DNA from: Shewanella carassii
GTDB taxonomy: Bacteria; Pseudomonadota; Gammaproteobacteria; Enterobacterales; Shewanellaceae
Reading direction: 5' to 3'
Assembly: GCF_002777975.1 (NCBI RefSeq)
Contig: NZ_NGVS01000029.1
Span: forward strand, 62,001-126,000
DNA: 64,000 bases
This document shows positions 1 to 8,667 of the stretch, one piece after another; positions within the stretch are counted from its first letter, which is position 1; every line of letters begins with the position of its first letter. The notes under the pieces were generated by a model. That model had not been told where the DNA came from. It made no database searches and was given only the letters and a program-made list of their open reading frames with translations. A program made the position numbers and the translations under genes.

Positions 1-1
1 G

Positions 2-382
2 TTGCAGGAGACTAAAAAGTATCCCTTGATAGGCGAGCTGAGCTCGGCGCCCAATCTCAGCGTTGCGTTTCGTAAACCCAGATATAATCTGGCGTTTTAC
101 AACACCAACCGACTGGTAAATAAACCAAACTGGCAGATCTCTCTCTCCAAGACAGGTTATACCGATGACGCCGGTCGCTGTCTGGTAATGCTGACCCAAA
201 TGGCCAAGCGGGAAGTCGCATTTGTGGTGCTGGACGCCTTTGGCAAGCTGAGCCATCTGGCCGATGCCAGCCGCTTAAAGAAGTGGCTGGAAACCGGCAA
301 AATCAGTCCAGTTCCCCAAGAAGCACTGGACTATAAACAGCAAAAGCAAACAGAACGTCAGGCCCTGGCCGCCTCTCGTTAA
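2..382 (+). CDS. Unknown protein, C-terminal part (5' end outside window)
   Basis: The reading frame is already open at the left edge. The first possible start is a TTG at base 2, with no ribosome binding site visible, so the true start most likely lies upstream. The visible 126 residues are soluble, with no membrane segment. They are hydrophobic in the middle (around LVMLTQM and VAFVVLDAFGKL) and end in a polar, Gln/Lys-rich tail. I do not recognise a family. The gene ends 125 bases before the next start, on the same strand, and no clear terminator hairpin separates them. Confidence 0.6.
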   Translation: MQETKKYPLIGELSSAPNLSVAFRKPRYNLAFYNTNRLVNKPNWQISLSKTGYTDDAGRCLVMLTQMAKREVAFVVLDAFGKLSHLADASRLKKWLETGKISPVPQEALDYKQQKQTERQALAASR

Positions 383-507
383 TATTCAGTAAACCGCGGT
401 GACTCAGCGCAGGTTTTCACGCTTGCGTAGCCGCACCCGCAACAAGTTTTGTTATCATTCTCCCCCCTTTAAAGGCCTTTGGCCTTAGCCGTTACTGAGT
501 CAGGAAG

Positions 508-3500
508 ATGCAGTCATTTAAAAAGCACACCCTTATCCCGCTGGATCCCCGGGATCCGCTCTCCATCAGCCAAGCACTGGCTCAATACCGGCAACAACTG
601 CAGCAAGGTACTATTCTGCGCCAGGGCATGTTCGATATTGAATTTGTCGCCGTGACCGACAGCGGCAACCGCCGTATGCAGATCGACGACCTGCAAGACT
701 CAGGACTGCGCGCCCTACTGCAGGAAGCCCTGAGCCTAGGACCGGATGGCGAAGGGTTCATGCTGCCGCCACTCATCAGTGACGAGTGTGATCTCTACCT
801 CTCTGAACCCTTGCTGTTCGCCATTGCCATGCAACACTCTCGCCTGACAGCCGAACTGCTAGCAACCGCCGAGGCCATGATAGCCTTCGCCCGCAGGCAC
901 AATGATCTGCAGCGCATGTGGCTGGACGACAGCCGCATTTTCGGGGTCGAGGCCCTGTTTCTGCTGGCCCGGCGCACACCCGAACTGGCCTGGCTATTGG
1001 CACGCTTTCTGATCCCCGCCTGGGACAATGTCTACAGCAATGGCTATGAGCAATATATGGCACGGCTGCTCGAGCTCAATGGCTGGAGCCCGGATATGCT
1101 GCGGGCCTTTGTCTGGTGCGACAGTGACCATCTGCGCCAGGGCTTCTTCTACAGCGGCGAAACCGGCATTCAGAGTCATCAGCCTCTGGCCGACTTCCTC
1201 AAGCAAAATCCACAGCAATATCCTCTGTTCAAACAGCTGTTGAGCGAGCGTTTACTCAATAGCCCGAAACTGCTCGCCGCCGAAGACCGCCCACTCGGCA
1301 GAGTCGATGCCGTGCTGCATTTCTTTGTCAGCATGTACCCGATTGAGTTTGCCTGGTTTGAAGTTGAACAGAGCGAGGGGCTGGATACCCTGCTTGAAAG
1401 CCAGTTTATCCGCGCCAGCCTCGAAGAGGAGATAAGCGACCTGCGCGCCGCCATAGAGAGCCAGGCCAGTGGCGCGCTGGCCTGTTACAGATGCGGCATA
1501 ACCGAGAGTGTTGAAACCGACGCAGATGAACAAGAAGGCAGCTATCAGGATGAGGACGATGAGCGGCCGGGCAGGCTGCTGCGTCAGTTAAAGCCATTGG
1601 TACTGGCGCAACCCCAAGGCGCGGCATTGTGGCAATATCTGCATGATGGCAGCCAACCCCAGGCGCTGGCGGCTCAGCAACCAATAGCATTAATTCCCGC
1701 CTGTAAGGCCAAAGCCCTGGGGCTCTATCACTATATAGTCGACTACTGCGTTACGGCAGAATCCAATCGACATATTGCCGAAGAGCTGAGCAGTATTCTC
1801 AGCGATAGCCGTTATGAACTGCTCTATGGTGATGAAGAAGATGTCGAAGCCTTTGCCGATATTTTACCATCAAAGAGTCTACCGCAAAGGCAACAGCAGT
1901 ATTTACGCCTGCTGGATATCTGGTTCGCTTGGCTTGGCAAACCCGAGCTGGAAGAGATCCGCGAAAACCTGGTCGACGATGAAGGACTGCTCGATGATGT
2001 CCAATATCTGCAGCGCTACGGCAACCTCAGTGACACCAGTGAGCAGGCGCTGCTCGAGGCGCAACTGGCTAAACTGCTGCAGCAATGGAACGACAAGCGC
2101 CAGGTCTACAACCGCCCCTTGTTGAACAAGACCCTGGCCTTATTCCGGCAACACCGCCAGCTTGCTAACCCGGATAACTGGCCGCTGAGCCAAATGGAGC
2201 TCGGCCACTATGTGTTACTGGCCTTCCTTTGGCAACAGGACTGTCTGGCCGGGTGCCATGACGCCACCAGCCAGGCGCTGAGCGAGAGATTAAACGCTAA
2301 TAGTCCTTGGGAACTGCTTGCCGGGCAAGTACTCAAGCAAGCCGCAGACGGTGCCAAGCCGCTCAAGGCGTTTATCTGTCGGCCCGAGCCCTCTCTTTGT
2401 GAGCTTGAGGCGCTGCAGCTGGCACAAGACCAGCTCTATCGAAGAGGGCGTGATGATGTTGGCCGCCAATTGACCCTGGAACCCATCAGTGACTTCCAGC
2501 CCAAATACCTATTGTTCGACAAACAAGACGGTTTTCGCCGCGGTGCCATGCTGTGCTATTTCCTGCTGGCCTCGCAGCAGGCTTTCACTCACTCCTCGGC
2601 TCAGCCAAATGAGCCGCAGGCACCGGCTCTCATACTGGCCCGGCGCCTATGGCAATGGCTGCTGGAACTAGCGCCACTCAAGCTCTTGCATTATACCGCC
2701 ATGCCTTACAGTGACGATAATTTCGACCCTGAGTTTGACTCTGATACCGAGCGCCTGGGCTTTGTCAGCAGCATGCAATCACTCGGCGTCAGTGAAGCCC
2801 TACTGACAGTGTTTGACTTCCAACTGTCGCTGAGCAGCGGCGATGGCGATAACACACTGCGCGCGCTAGCGCAGCTGAGCCCATTGGCCCAGGCCTCATC
2901 GAGCCAGGCAGATCCACTGCTGCAGGCACTGAGACGACTGCCGGATAGAGAGAAGCTCAATGCCTTCGAACTGCTCGAGCTGCAATACCCCGGACAAGGC
3001 TTTATCCAACACCCCGAGCTGCAGCGGGAGTGGTCACTCTGCCTCGAGTATTTTATTCGCGACAACCTAAAGAGTTGGCAGCGGGTACTGGCTCAAGACT
3101 TTGATGGCCGCTGCCAGTTGCTGGAGCGGGGCATAACGCAGCCTGTGGTTGCCGCACCGCAACTTGTGGTTTGCGAGCAGGCCCAAGATGACAGATATGA
3201 CTGGCTCAACGTCAGCCTGCTTCGGCGTCAGGGTGAAGAGTTGCAGGCATTATTGCTGACCCAAGCGATACCGCCGGAGGGCATGCCCCAAGGTGTTGCG
3301 GGCGAGGTGCTGCTGTTTGACGAGAGTGTCAGCGCCGAGGAGATCTTGGCTGCATTCAAGGCCCTGTACTCGGTCGATGTCAGGGTCGCCTTGGTCAATG
3401 CTCGACTGCAAGCATACCTGAGTGATGAACTGCCGCTGGCAGCCATGCAAGCCTGCCTGCAACGCCTGTTCGCCATTGATGAGCTGAGTATCTACTCATC

Positions 3501-4002
3501 CTTCGAGCGTTATGACCTCAAGCAGTGCCTGTGGCTGCTTCCCACCCCAACCCGACAGCGACTGCTGCAGCTCCTGCTTGGCTACCAATTAGGGTTTGAA
3601 CTGTTCGATAAGCAACTATTGCAGGCCTTTATGGCCAACAAGGTGCAGCGCGGCGACTGGCCAGCAACGCGATACATAGACAGGAGATACCAGGACAGCG
3701 ATGAGCTGCAGGAAGCCGCGCTGAGCTGGCTGCTGCAAACCTTGGAGCCGCTGCGGCTTGAGCCGATGAAACTGCTGCGTTTTTGCCTCGGCAAGGGGGA
3801 ATATGAGGCTCCCTGTGACTGGCTAGTCGCTCAACTGAGAAACGGCACGCTGACGCCCCTTATTACTCAGTTGACTGTCAATGAGAAAATCGAGCTGATC
3901 GATTGCCTGGAAGGCGACTATCCCGACGCGGCCGAGTTGCTCTCGGCGCTGGCCAACGATGGCTCCCGCCGGGTCAGAGATGCCATGGCAGGACTAGTCT
4001 AA
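508..4002 (+). CDS. Large unknown cytoplasmic protein (full-length paralogue 1)
   Basis: A 1164-residue acidic, Leu- and Gln-rich, mostly helical protein with no signal peptide or membrane segment. I do not recognise the family. The last 40 residues (EKIELIDCLEG... ending in SRRVRDAMAGLV) resemble a HEAT-type helical pair, so a scaffold-like helical repeat protein is possible, but that is inference. The ATG follows AGGAAG almost directly, a short spacing. The same arrangement is conserved in the neighbouring paralogue at 4172, which supports this start. The N-terminal half is roughly 80% identical to that paralogue, and about 70 bases of upstream sequence are also shared (both contain TTGTTATCAT and CTGAGTCAGGAAG). 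This copy is intact and could retain the ancestral function. Confidence 0.8.
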   Translation: MQSFKKHTLIPLDPRDPLSISQALAQYRQQLQQGTILRQGMFDIEFVAVTDSGNRRMQIDDLQDSGLRALLQEALSLGPDGEGFMLPPLISDECDLYLSEPLLFAIAMQHSRLTAELLATAEAMIAFARRHNDLQRMWLDDSRIFGVEALFLLARRTPELAWLLARFLIPAWDNVYSNGYEQYMARLLELNGWSPDMLRAFVWCDSDHLRQGFFYSGETGIQSHQPLADFLKQNPQQYPLFKQLLSERLLNSPKLLAAEDRPLGRVDAVLHFFVSMYPIEFAWFEVEQSEGLDTLLESQFIRASLEEEISDLRAAIESQASGALACYRCGITESVETDADEQEGSYQDEDDERPGRLLRQLKPLVLAQPQGAALWQYLHDGSQPQALAAQQPIALIPACKAKALGLYHYIVDYCVTAESNRHIAEELSSILSDSRYELLYGDEEDVEAFADILPSKSLPQRQQQYLRLLDIWFAWLGKPELEEIRENLVDDEGLLDDVQYLQRYGNLSDTSEQALLEAQLAKLLQQWNDKRQVYNRPLLNKTLALFRQHRQLANPDNWPLSQMELGHYVLLAFLWQQDCLAGCHDATSQALSERLNANSPWELLAGQVLKQAADGAKPLKAFICRPEPSLCELEALQLAQDQLYRRGRDDVGRQLTLEPISDFQPKYLLFDKQDGFRRGAMLCYFLLASQQAFTHSSAQPNEPQAPALILARRLWQWLLELAPLKLLHYTAMPYSDDNFDPEFDSDTERLGFVSSMQSLGVSEALLTVFDFQLSLSSGDGDNTLRALAQLSPLAQASSSQADPLLQALRRLPDREKLNAFELLELQYPGQGFIQHPELQREWSLCLEYFIRDNLKSWQRVLAQDFDGRCQLLERGITQPVVAAPQLVVCEQAQDDRYDWLNVSLLRRQGEELQALLLTQAIPPEGMPQGVAGEVLLFDESVSAEEILAAFKALYSVDVRVALVNARLQAYLSDELPLAAMQACLQRLFAIDELSIYSSFERYDLKQCLWLLPTPTRQRLLQLLLGYQLGFELFDKQLLQAFMANKVQRGDWPATRYIDRRYQDSDELQEAALSWLLQTLEPLRLEPMKLLRFCLGKGEYEAPCDWLVAQLRNGTLTPLITQLTVNEKIELIDCLEGDYPDAAELLSALANDGSRRVRDAMAGLV

Positions 4003-4171
4003 CTGTCACCCATGGTAAACAGTGAAGGGCGCGCAGAGACTCTGCATCGAATGGTCTCTGCCGCTCCCCTTCAAACTTCTGAATATGAGAGCATGTATCC
4101 GGCAAACAGGCTTGTTATCATCGCCGCCACTATTTCAAGGGTCTAGCCCGCACAGTAACTGAGTCAGGAAG

Positions 4172-5665
4172 ATGCAGTCATTTAAAAAGCACACACTTAT
4201 CCCGCTGGATCCCCAAGATCCCCTCTCCATAGCGCAAGCCCTGACTCAATACCGACATCAATTACAGCAAAGCACTATTCTGCGTAAAGGGATGTTCGAT
4301 ATCGAATTTGTCGCCGCGACAGACAGCGGCAACCGCCGCCTGCAGATCGATGATCTGCAAGATTCAGGACTGCGCAGCCTGCTGCAGGAAGCCCTGAGTC
4401 TGGGCCCGGATGGCGAAGTATTCACGCTGCCGCCACTCATCAGTGACGAGTGTGACCTCTACCTCTCTGAACCTTTGCTGTTCGCTATTGCCATGCAACA
4501 CCCTCACCTGACCCCCGAACTGCTGGCCACCGCCGATGCCATGATAGCCTTCGCCCGTTGGCACAACGATGTGTACAACATGTGGTTGGATGAAACCCGG
4601 ATCTTTGGCGTTGAGGCCCTATTCCTGCTGGCTCGGCGAGCCCCTGAACAGGCCTGGCGGTTGGCGCACTTTCTGGTTGCCAACTGGGATAATGAAGACA
4701 GCAATGGTTATGAGCAATTCATGGCGAGGCTGCTCAACCTCAATGGCTGGAGTGAGGAGATGTTGCGAGCCTTTGTCTGGTGTGACAGTGACCGTTTGCG
4801 CCAGGGCTTTTTCTACTCGGATGAAACCGGCATACAAAGCCATCAGGCTCTGGCCGACTTCCTCAAGCAAAATCCGCAGCGATATCTCCAATTCAAACAA
4901 CTGCTGAGTGAACGTTTACTGAGTTGTCCCAAACTGCTGGCAACCGAGTGGCGCACAACGGAGACTGACGATCCGGTGCAACTCTTTTTTATCAGCATGT
5001 TCCCTGCCGCTATCGACTGGTTTGACGTCCAGGAGAGTGAAGGTCTGGAGACGCTATTACAGAGCCACTTTATTCAGGCTCGGCTCAAAGATGAAATAGA
5101 TACGCTACGCGCATCACTTGAACGCCAGGCAGATGGCCCTCTGGCTTGCCCGGCCGAGGGGTGGCAGCAAGATGCCGACGACAATGAGGATTATCGCCCC
5201 GGACAGATGCTACGCCAATTCAAGCCTCTGGTATTAGCGCAACCCCAGGGAGAAGCCTTGTGGCAATATCTGCAAGATGGCAGTCACCCTCAGGCTCTGG
5301 AGGCACAACGGCCGCTGGAGATACTCGCCGCCAGTCAGGCCCATGCCCCTCTGTTACATCAGCATATAGTGGATTACTGCGTTTGGGTTGAATCCAACCA
5401 ACAGATAATCCATGACTTTTGGTTACTGACTTATGAAATGGCCAACGAGCTACTCGACAGTGATGACGAAGACGCCGCCGACTTTGCCGATATTTTGCCA
5501 TCAGCGACCCCACAGCAAAGACAACAGCAGTACTTACGCTGGTTGGATATCTGGTTTACTTGGCTTGGCAAACCAGAGCTGGAGGATATACGTGAGCAAG
5601 TGGTCGATAAACTGCAACTGCTCGACCAACAGCAGTATTTCCAACGCTTCGGCAATCATTCTTAG
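4172..5665 (+). CDS. Truncated tandem paralogue 2 of the upstream unknown protein
   Basis: 497 residues, colinear with residues 1 to about 507 of the 1164-residue protein at 508. It starts with the same MQSFKKHTLIPLDP and shares long identical blocks such as LISDECDLYLSEPLLFAIAMQ. It stops just after FGNHS, where the longer copy reads YGNLS and continues for more than 650 residues. Beyond the stop, another frame reads SKALE, resembling SEQALLE in copy 1, so a small deletion or frameshift followed by loss of the rest is likely. The start context is the same as copy 1. It may be a decaying duplicate or a deliberately short protein; the former seems more likely because the break falls inside conserved sequence. 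Confidence 0.65.
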   Translation: MQSFKKHTLIPLDPQDPLSIAQALTQYRHQLQQSTILRKGMFDIEFVAATDSGNRRLQIDDLQDSGLRSLLQEALSLGPDGEVFTLPPLISDECDLYLSEPLLFAIAMQHPHLTPELLATADAMIAFARWHNDVYNMWLDETRIFGVEALFLLARRAPEQAWRLAHFLVANWDNEDSNGYEQFMARLLNLNGWSEEMLRAFVWCDSDRLRQGFFYSDETGIQSHQALADFLKQNPQRYLQFKQLLSERLLSCPKLLATEWRTTETDDPVQLFFISMFPAAIDWFDVQESEGLETLLQSHFIQARLKDEIDTLRASLERQADGPLACPAEGWQQDADDNEDYRPGQMLRQFKPLVLAQPQGEALWQYLQDGSHPQALEAQRPLEILAASQAHAPLLHQHIVDYCVWVESNQQIIHDFWLLTYEMANELLDSDDEDAADFADILPSATPQQRQQQYLRWLDIWFTWLGKPELEDIREQVVDKLQLLDQQQYFQRFGNHS

Positions 5666-5676
5666 CAAAGCGCTTG

Positions 5677-5698
5677 AGCGTTCCTCTTGAGGGACGCT
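5677..5698. repeat. Inverted repeat after the truncated paralogue
   Basis: AGCGTTCCTC and GAGGGACGCT form a 10-pair stem (one G-U pair) around a 2-base loop. No T-run follows, so it is not a convincing intrinsic terminator. It sits just beyond the stop of the truncated gene and may be a scar of the deletion. Confidence 0.4.
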
Positions 5699-5736
5699 GA
5701 GCTTAAAACTAACTCCCGGTGATAGCGGCGCCGGGC

Positions 5737-5799
5737 TCACTTCCGCAGCAAAGGCAGCAGACGCTGGCGGATCTCTTCCGGGGTATCAGTTCGACTCTT
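5737..5799 (-). pseudogene. Fragment: duplicated C-terminal tail of the adjacent thioesterase
   Basis: On the minus strand this 63-base stretch reads KSRTDTPEEIRQRLLPLLRK followed by TGA. That matches, with few changes, the last residues of the intact thioesterase at 5910 (QSRPIPDEIRQRLQPLLRE). The two copies are direct repeats 173 bases apart. No other part of a thioesterase is recognisable around it, so it is a leftover tail and not a gene. Confidence 0.7.
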
Positions 5800-5909
5800 C
5801 CTTACTTGTTCCCTCAAAGGACTCTTTAACCAAACACCTCACCAATACCGCAGCCAGAATAGGCCAACGTAGAAGACGCTGGCTTAATCTGTACTTGGAA
5901 AACGCCGAC

Positions 5910-6308
5910 TCACTCCCGTAGCAAAGGCTGCAGACGCTGGCGGATCTCATCAGGAATAGGTCGACTCTGCTCACAGCTGTAGTCGTAGTGCACCAGGGTG
6001 GTCTTGGCTTCGGCGGTCAGCAGCTCTCCCTGCCAACTCTGTTGCAATACTTCGAACGAGCTGTTGCCTATGCGGCTGACCGAGGTCAATACTCTGACTT
6101 TCTTACCGTAATAGGTGGGCGCCTTAAAGGCGATGGTGAATCCGGCCACAATCAGGTTCCAGTTGGTCAGATCCAGACCTGGGTTAAAGATTTCGAACAC
6201 AGGCTCTCTGGCGGCTTCAAACCACACGGGCAGCACAGTGTTATTGATATGGCCCAGGCCATCGGTTTCATTGAATCTGGGTTGAATATCCAGGCTTAAC
6301 GCTTCCAT
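5910..6308 (-). CDS. 4HBT-fold acyl-CoA thioesterase
   Basis: A 132-residue single hot-dog-domain protein of the YbgC/4HBT type, which hydrolyses acyl-CoA thioesters in the cytoplasm. Family features are the N-terminal RFNETDGLGHINNTVLPVWFE segment, corresponding to the catalytic D-x-x-G-H-x-N-N loop, and the central beta-sheet strands around FKAPTYYGKKVRV. The length is normal. ATG 6308 is preceded by AGGAT at a good distance. It ends in RLQPLLRE, and a degenerate copy of that tail lies at 5737. It is downstream of, and on the same strand as, the MORN protein at 6336, 27 bases away, so they may share a transcript. Substrate unknown. Confidence 0.85.
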   Translation of the reverse strand: MEALSLDIQPRFNETDGLGHINNTVLPVWFEAAREPVFEIFNPGLDLTNWNLIVAGFTIAFKAPTYYGKKVRVLTSVSRIGNSSFEVLQQSWQGELLTAEAKTTLVHYDYSCEQSRPIPDEIRQRLQPLLRE

Positions 6309-6335
6309 AGGGTATCCTATTGTTATTATTGTTGA

Positions 6336-8540
6336 TTAAAACTCGCACTTGTCTTTGCCGGGCTTCAGCTTACCTTGAGGGTCAAACTGTTTGCCGCAAA
6401 TTTTCTTGCCGTCCCGATACAGGGTTTCATAGCGGCCATCGTGATAGATGCCGATGACCACGCCATCGAAACGGGCACCATTGAAGTTGTAAACCTGTTC
6501 ACCATTGATCATCCGGTTGTATACAGAGATCCTCGGCTCCTCCTTATGGAGCTTGCCATTGATGTAACGGCGTTCAACCATCTTGTTGGCCGCCGTTAGC
6601 TCCTGGCTCTTGAGCAGCCGTCCCTCCCGGTCATAACAGATATATTCCTGTTCATAACCGTAGCTGAGGCGTCTGAAGCAAGCATCCTGACCATCTTCAT
6701 AGAAGCTGTGTTGCCAACCGCACAAGTTATTGGTGGTTGCCGCGCCGTCATAATCGCAATAGAAGTTGATCTCCTGCAACTGGCCGTTGCGGTGAAAACG
6801 ATAGCCATCGCCTATGGATATCCCTTTTTCTGTGGTTCGAAAAGAGGAGATCCCATGAGGACTGAAACTGGCCTGCATTCCCTGATCCAACCCTTGACTG
6901 AAGTTTTGCAGGCGCTCCAGTTGCCCCTGTTTATCGAAGCGATACCAGCGCCCTTCGGCGCGAGCATCACGATACTGCTGCACCTCCAGCAGTTGCCCCT
7001 GCTCGCTGTATCGCAGAACCTGTCCCTGAAGGATCTCATACCAACGACCCTCTTTATCTTGGTAGGCCTGATAATCATACAAACGGCTCAGTTGACCATT
7101 TTCATGGAAATACAGCTGTTGGCCGTCTCGCTTACCCTGCTTGAACTGCGCCAGCTTTTTCAACTGACCATTGGCATAGAAGTAACGGCTCTGGCCATCA
7201 AGCTGATCGGCAAGATAATTTTCTTCCAGCAACAGTTTGCCACTGTTATCCAGTCGCTGCTGTAGCCCCTGTTTCTTGCCTTGATGGTAATGGGTCCGCA
7301 GCTCAGATTCGCCATCCATCTCAACCCAGAGGCCATCTTTCAAGCCGTGGTCATAAGTCACCCTGTTGCCATCTTCAATCCAGGAGCCATGGCGTTTGTT
7401 GTCAAGGTACACGCCCTTGAGCCAGATTTTTGTGGGTGTCGGGTTGGCGTCACTGCCAAAATCGGCCAGAAGCTCCTCGTATTCACCATGCAATAAGCCA
7501 TCTTTGTAGTTCGCAAACCCCAGCGACAGGGTTTCGTCATAGTCAGATTCCAGCTTCCACAGGCCCTGTTGCTTGCCGTCAACATACTGCCCCCGCCAGA
7601 ACCTGGCATCGAAGTCAGCCTCTATCCACTCGCCCTGCTGCAAACCATTTTGATAGTCACCAGCGGCGTTGATACGGCCATTACGCGGATTGTAACTGGC
7701 CCAACTACCATGCAGCTTACCACCTTGATAATGGGCGCTCAGTGTCACGCTGCCCCAGGTACTACCGGAAGGAGTAAACCCCAGCAGCGGGCCACTGCGA
7801 CCAGCCTCCCCCTCGATATCATCGCGCTGATAAGCCACTTCGGTCACCATAAAGCCTTCCGCTTCACCAATACCAAAGCTGAGCCGCTCCAAGCTGGCGG
7901 TCAGGAAGAATGCTGTCTGTCCCTCTTTAATACTGACGGGATACTTGAGCCGATAGGAGTACGCCTGCTCGGCACGCATCACCACTTGCCCCTCTTCATC
8001 CCGGTAACCCAAGAGTTGCCCGTCACTCTCCAGTGTGCCTTGTAGCAAGGCCCTGATATTGGCGTCATCAGTGGCGTCAATGTCGTAAGTCATCAAGTAT
8101 TGTTGCGGCGGCCAGCGCTTCAACTGTTTACGCACTTCGGCCACGGTGAAGTGTTTGAGGGAAGGTGTCAGCCGGTCAAGCCTAGGCTGCAGGCGCTGCA
8201 GCCACTGCCAATTGCTGTAGTCCCGGCCATATCCCCTGATGGAAAGTTCTGAGCCGCTCTTGAGCATCACCAGCACTTCGCGCTGTTCATCACCATCGAG
8301 ATCCTGATAGAACACGGCGACCACCTGAGTCGCTGCCGGGAAGCTGTCCAGTGTTTCACTGTCATTGTCACCCTTTATCTGGGCCAGCAGCTGCTCGCCA
8401 TCCCGGAAGAAAGACAACTGCTCATTGTCTCCTGCCGGCAGTGTCAAAGGGCCGTGAGCCAATTCAGAGGCTGAAGAAAACGATGAGAATATCAGGAGGA
8501 ACAAGCCTGTGAGCAAGCTTGGTTGGAATAGTCGTTCCAT
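6336..8540 (-). CDS. Exported MORN/YwqK-type repeat protein
   Basis: 734 residues with an N-terminal signal peptide (hydrophobic core LLTGLFLLIFSSFSS, cleavage near SSA/SE). From about residue 250 to the end it is built of short repeats of the pattern Y-x-N-G-x-L/K-x-G-x-W/Y, for example YQNGLQQGEW, YKDGLLHGEY, YANGQLKKLAQF, HENGQLSRLYDY and HRNGQLQEINFY. This is the MORN_2/YwqK type. The N-terminal 240 residues look like a beta-rich region of unknown function (LDGDEQREVLVML resembles an FG-GAP/VCBS-like calcium loop). It is probably periplasmic or surface-exposed. YwqK family members in Firmicutes are called antitoxins, but nothing here supports a toxin-antitoxin role. No promoter motif was identified with confidence. 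Confidence 0.75.
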   Translation of the reverse strand: MERLFQPSLLTGLFLLIFSSFSSASELAHGPLTLPAGDNEQLSFFRDGEQLLAQIKGDNDSETLDSFPAATQVVAVFYQDLDGDEQREVLVMLKSGSELSIRGYGRDYSNWQWLQRLQPRLDRLTPSLKHFTVAEVRKQLKRWPPQQYLMTYDIDATDDANIRALLQGTLESDGQLLGYRDEEGQVVMRAEQAYSYRLKYPVSIKEGQTAFFLTASLERLSFGIGEAEGFMVTEVAYQRDDIEGEAGRSGPLLGFTPSGSTWGSVTLSAHYQGGKLHGSWASYNPRNGRINAAGDYQNGLQQGEWIEADFDARFWRGQYVDGKQQGLWKLESDYDETLSLGFANYKDGLLHGEYEELLADFGSDANPTPTKIWLKGVYLDNKRHGSWIEDGNRVTYDHGLKDGLWVEMDGESELRTHYHQGKKQGLQQRLDNSGKLLLEENYLADQLDGQSRYFYANGQLKKLAQFKQGKRDGQQLYFHENGQLSRLYDYQAYQDKEGRWYEILQGQVLRYSEQGQLLEVQQYRDARAEGRWYRFDKQGQLERLQNFSQGLDQGMQASFSPHGISSFRTTEKGISIGDGYRFHRNGQLQEINFYCDYDGAATTNNLCGWQHSFYEDGQDACFRRLSYGYEQEYICYDREGRLLKSQELTAANKMVERRYINGKLHKEEPRISVYNRMINGEQVYNFNGARFDGVVIGIYHDGRYETLYRDGKKICGKQFDPQGKLKPGKDKCEF

Positions 8541-8635
8541 ATACTGCTTCCTTGAGAAATAACCTTGGCAACCGGGCCAAGTTTGGGCGCCAATACTACA
8601 ACAGCCAAGATTAAATCTAAAGGAATCAGGACATT

Positions 8636-8663
8636 AAAAAAGGCTGCCCAGGCAGCCTTTTTC
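8636..8663 (-). terminator. Intrinsic terminator of the acyl-CoA ligase gene
   Basis: AAAAAGGCTGCC and GGCAGCCTTTTT form a strong GC-rich stem with a very short loop directly after the ligase stop codon. On the minus strand the stem is followed by a T-run. The reciprocal A-run means it could also work in the other direction. Confidence 0.85.
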
Positions 8664-8667
8664 AGAA

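Noticed and set aside
5786..5974. 62-residue minus-strand ORF overlapping the thioesterase end
   Set aside because: Out of frame with the thioesterase and with its duplicated tail; no ribosome site or domain.
6336..8540. YwqK-type antitoxin of a toxin-antitoxin pair
   Set aside because: The protein is exported, very long and has no toxin gene beside it.
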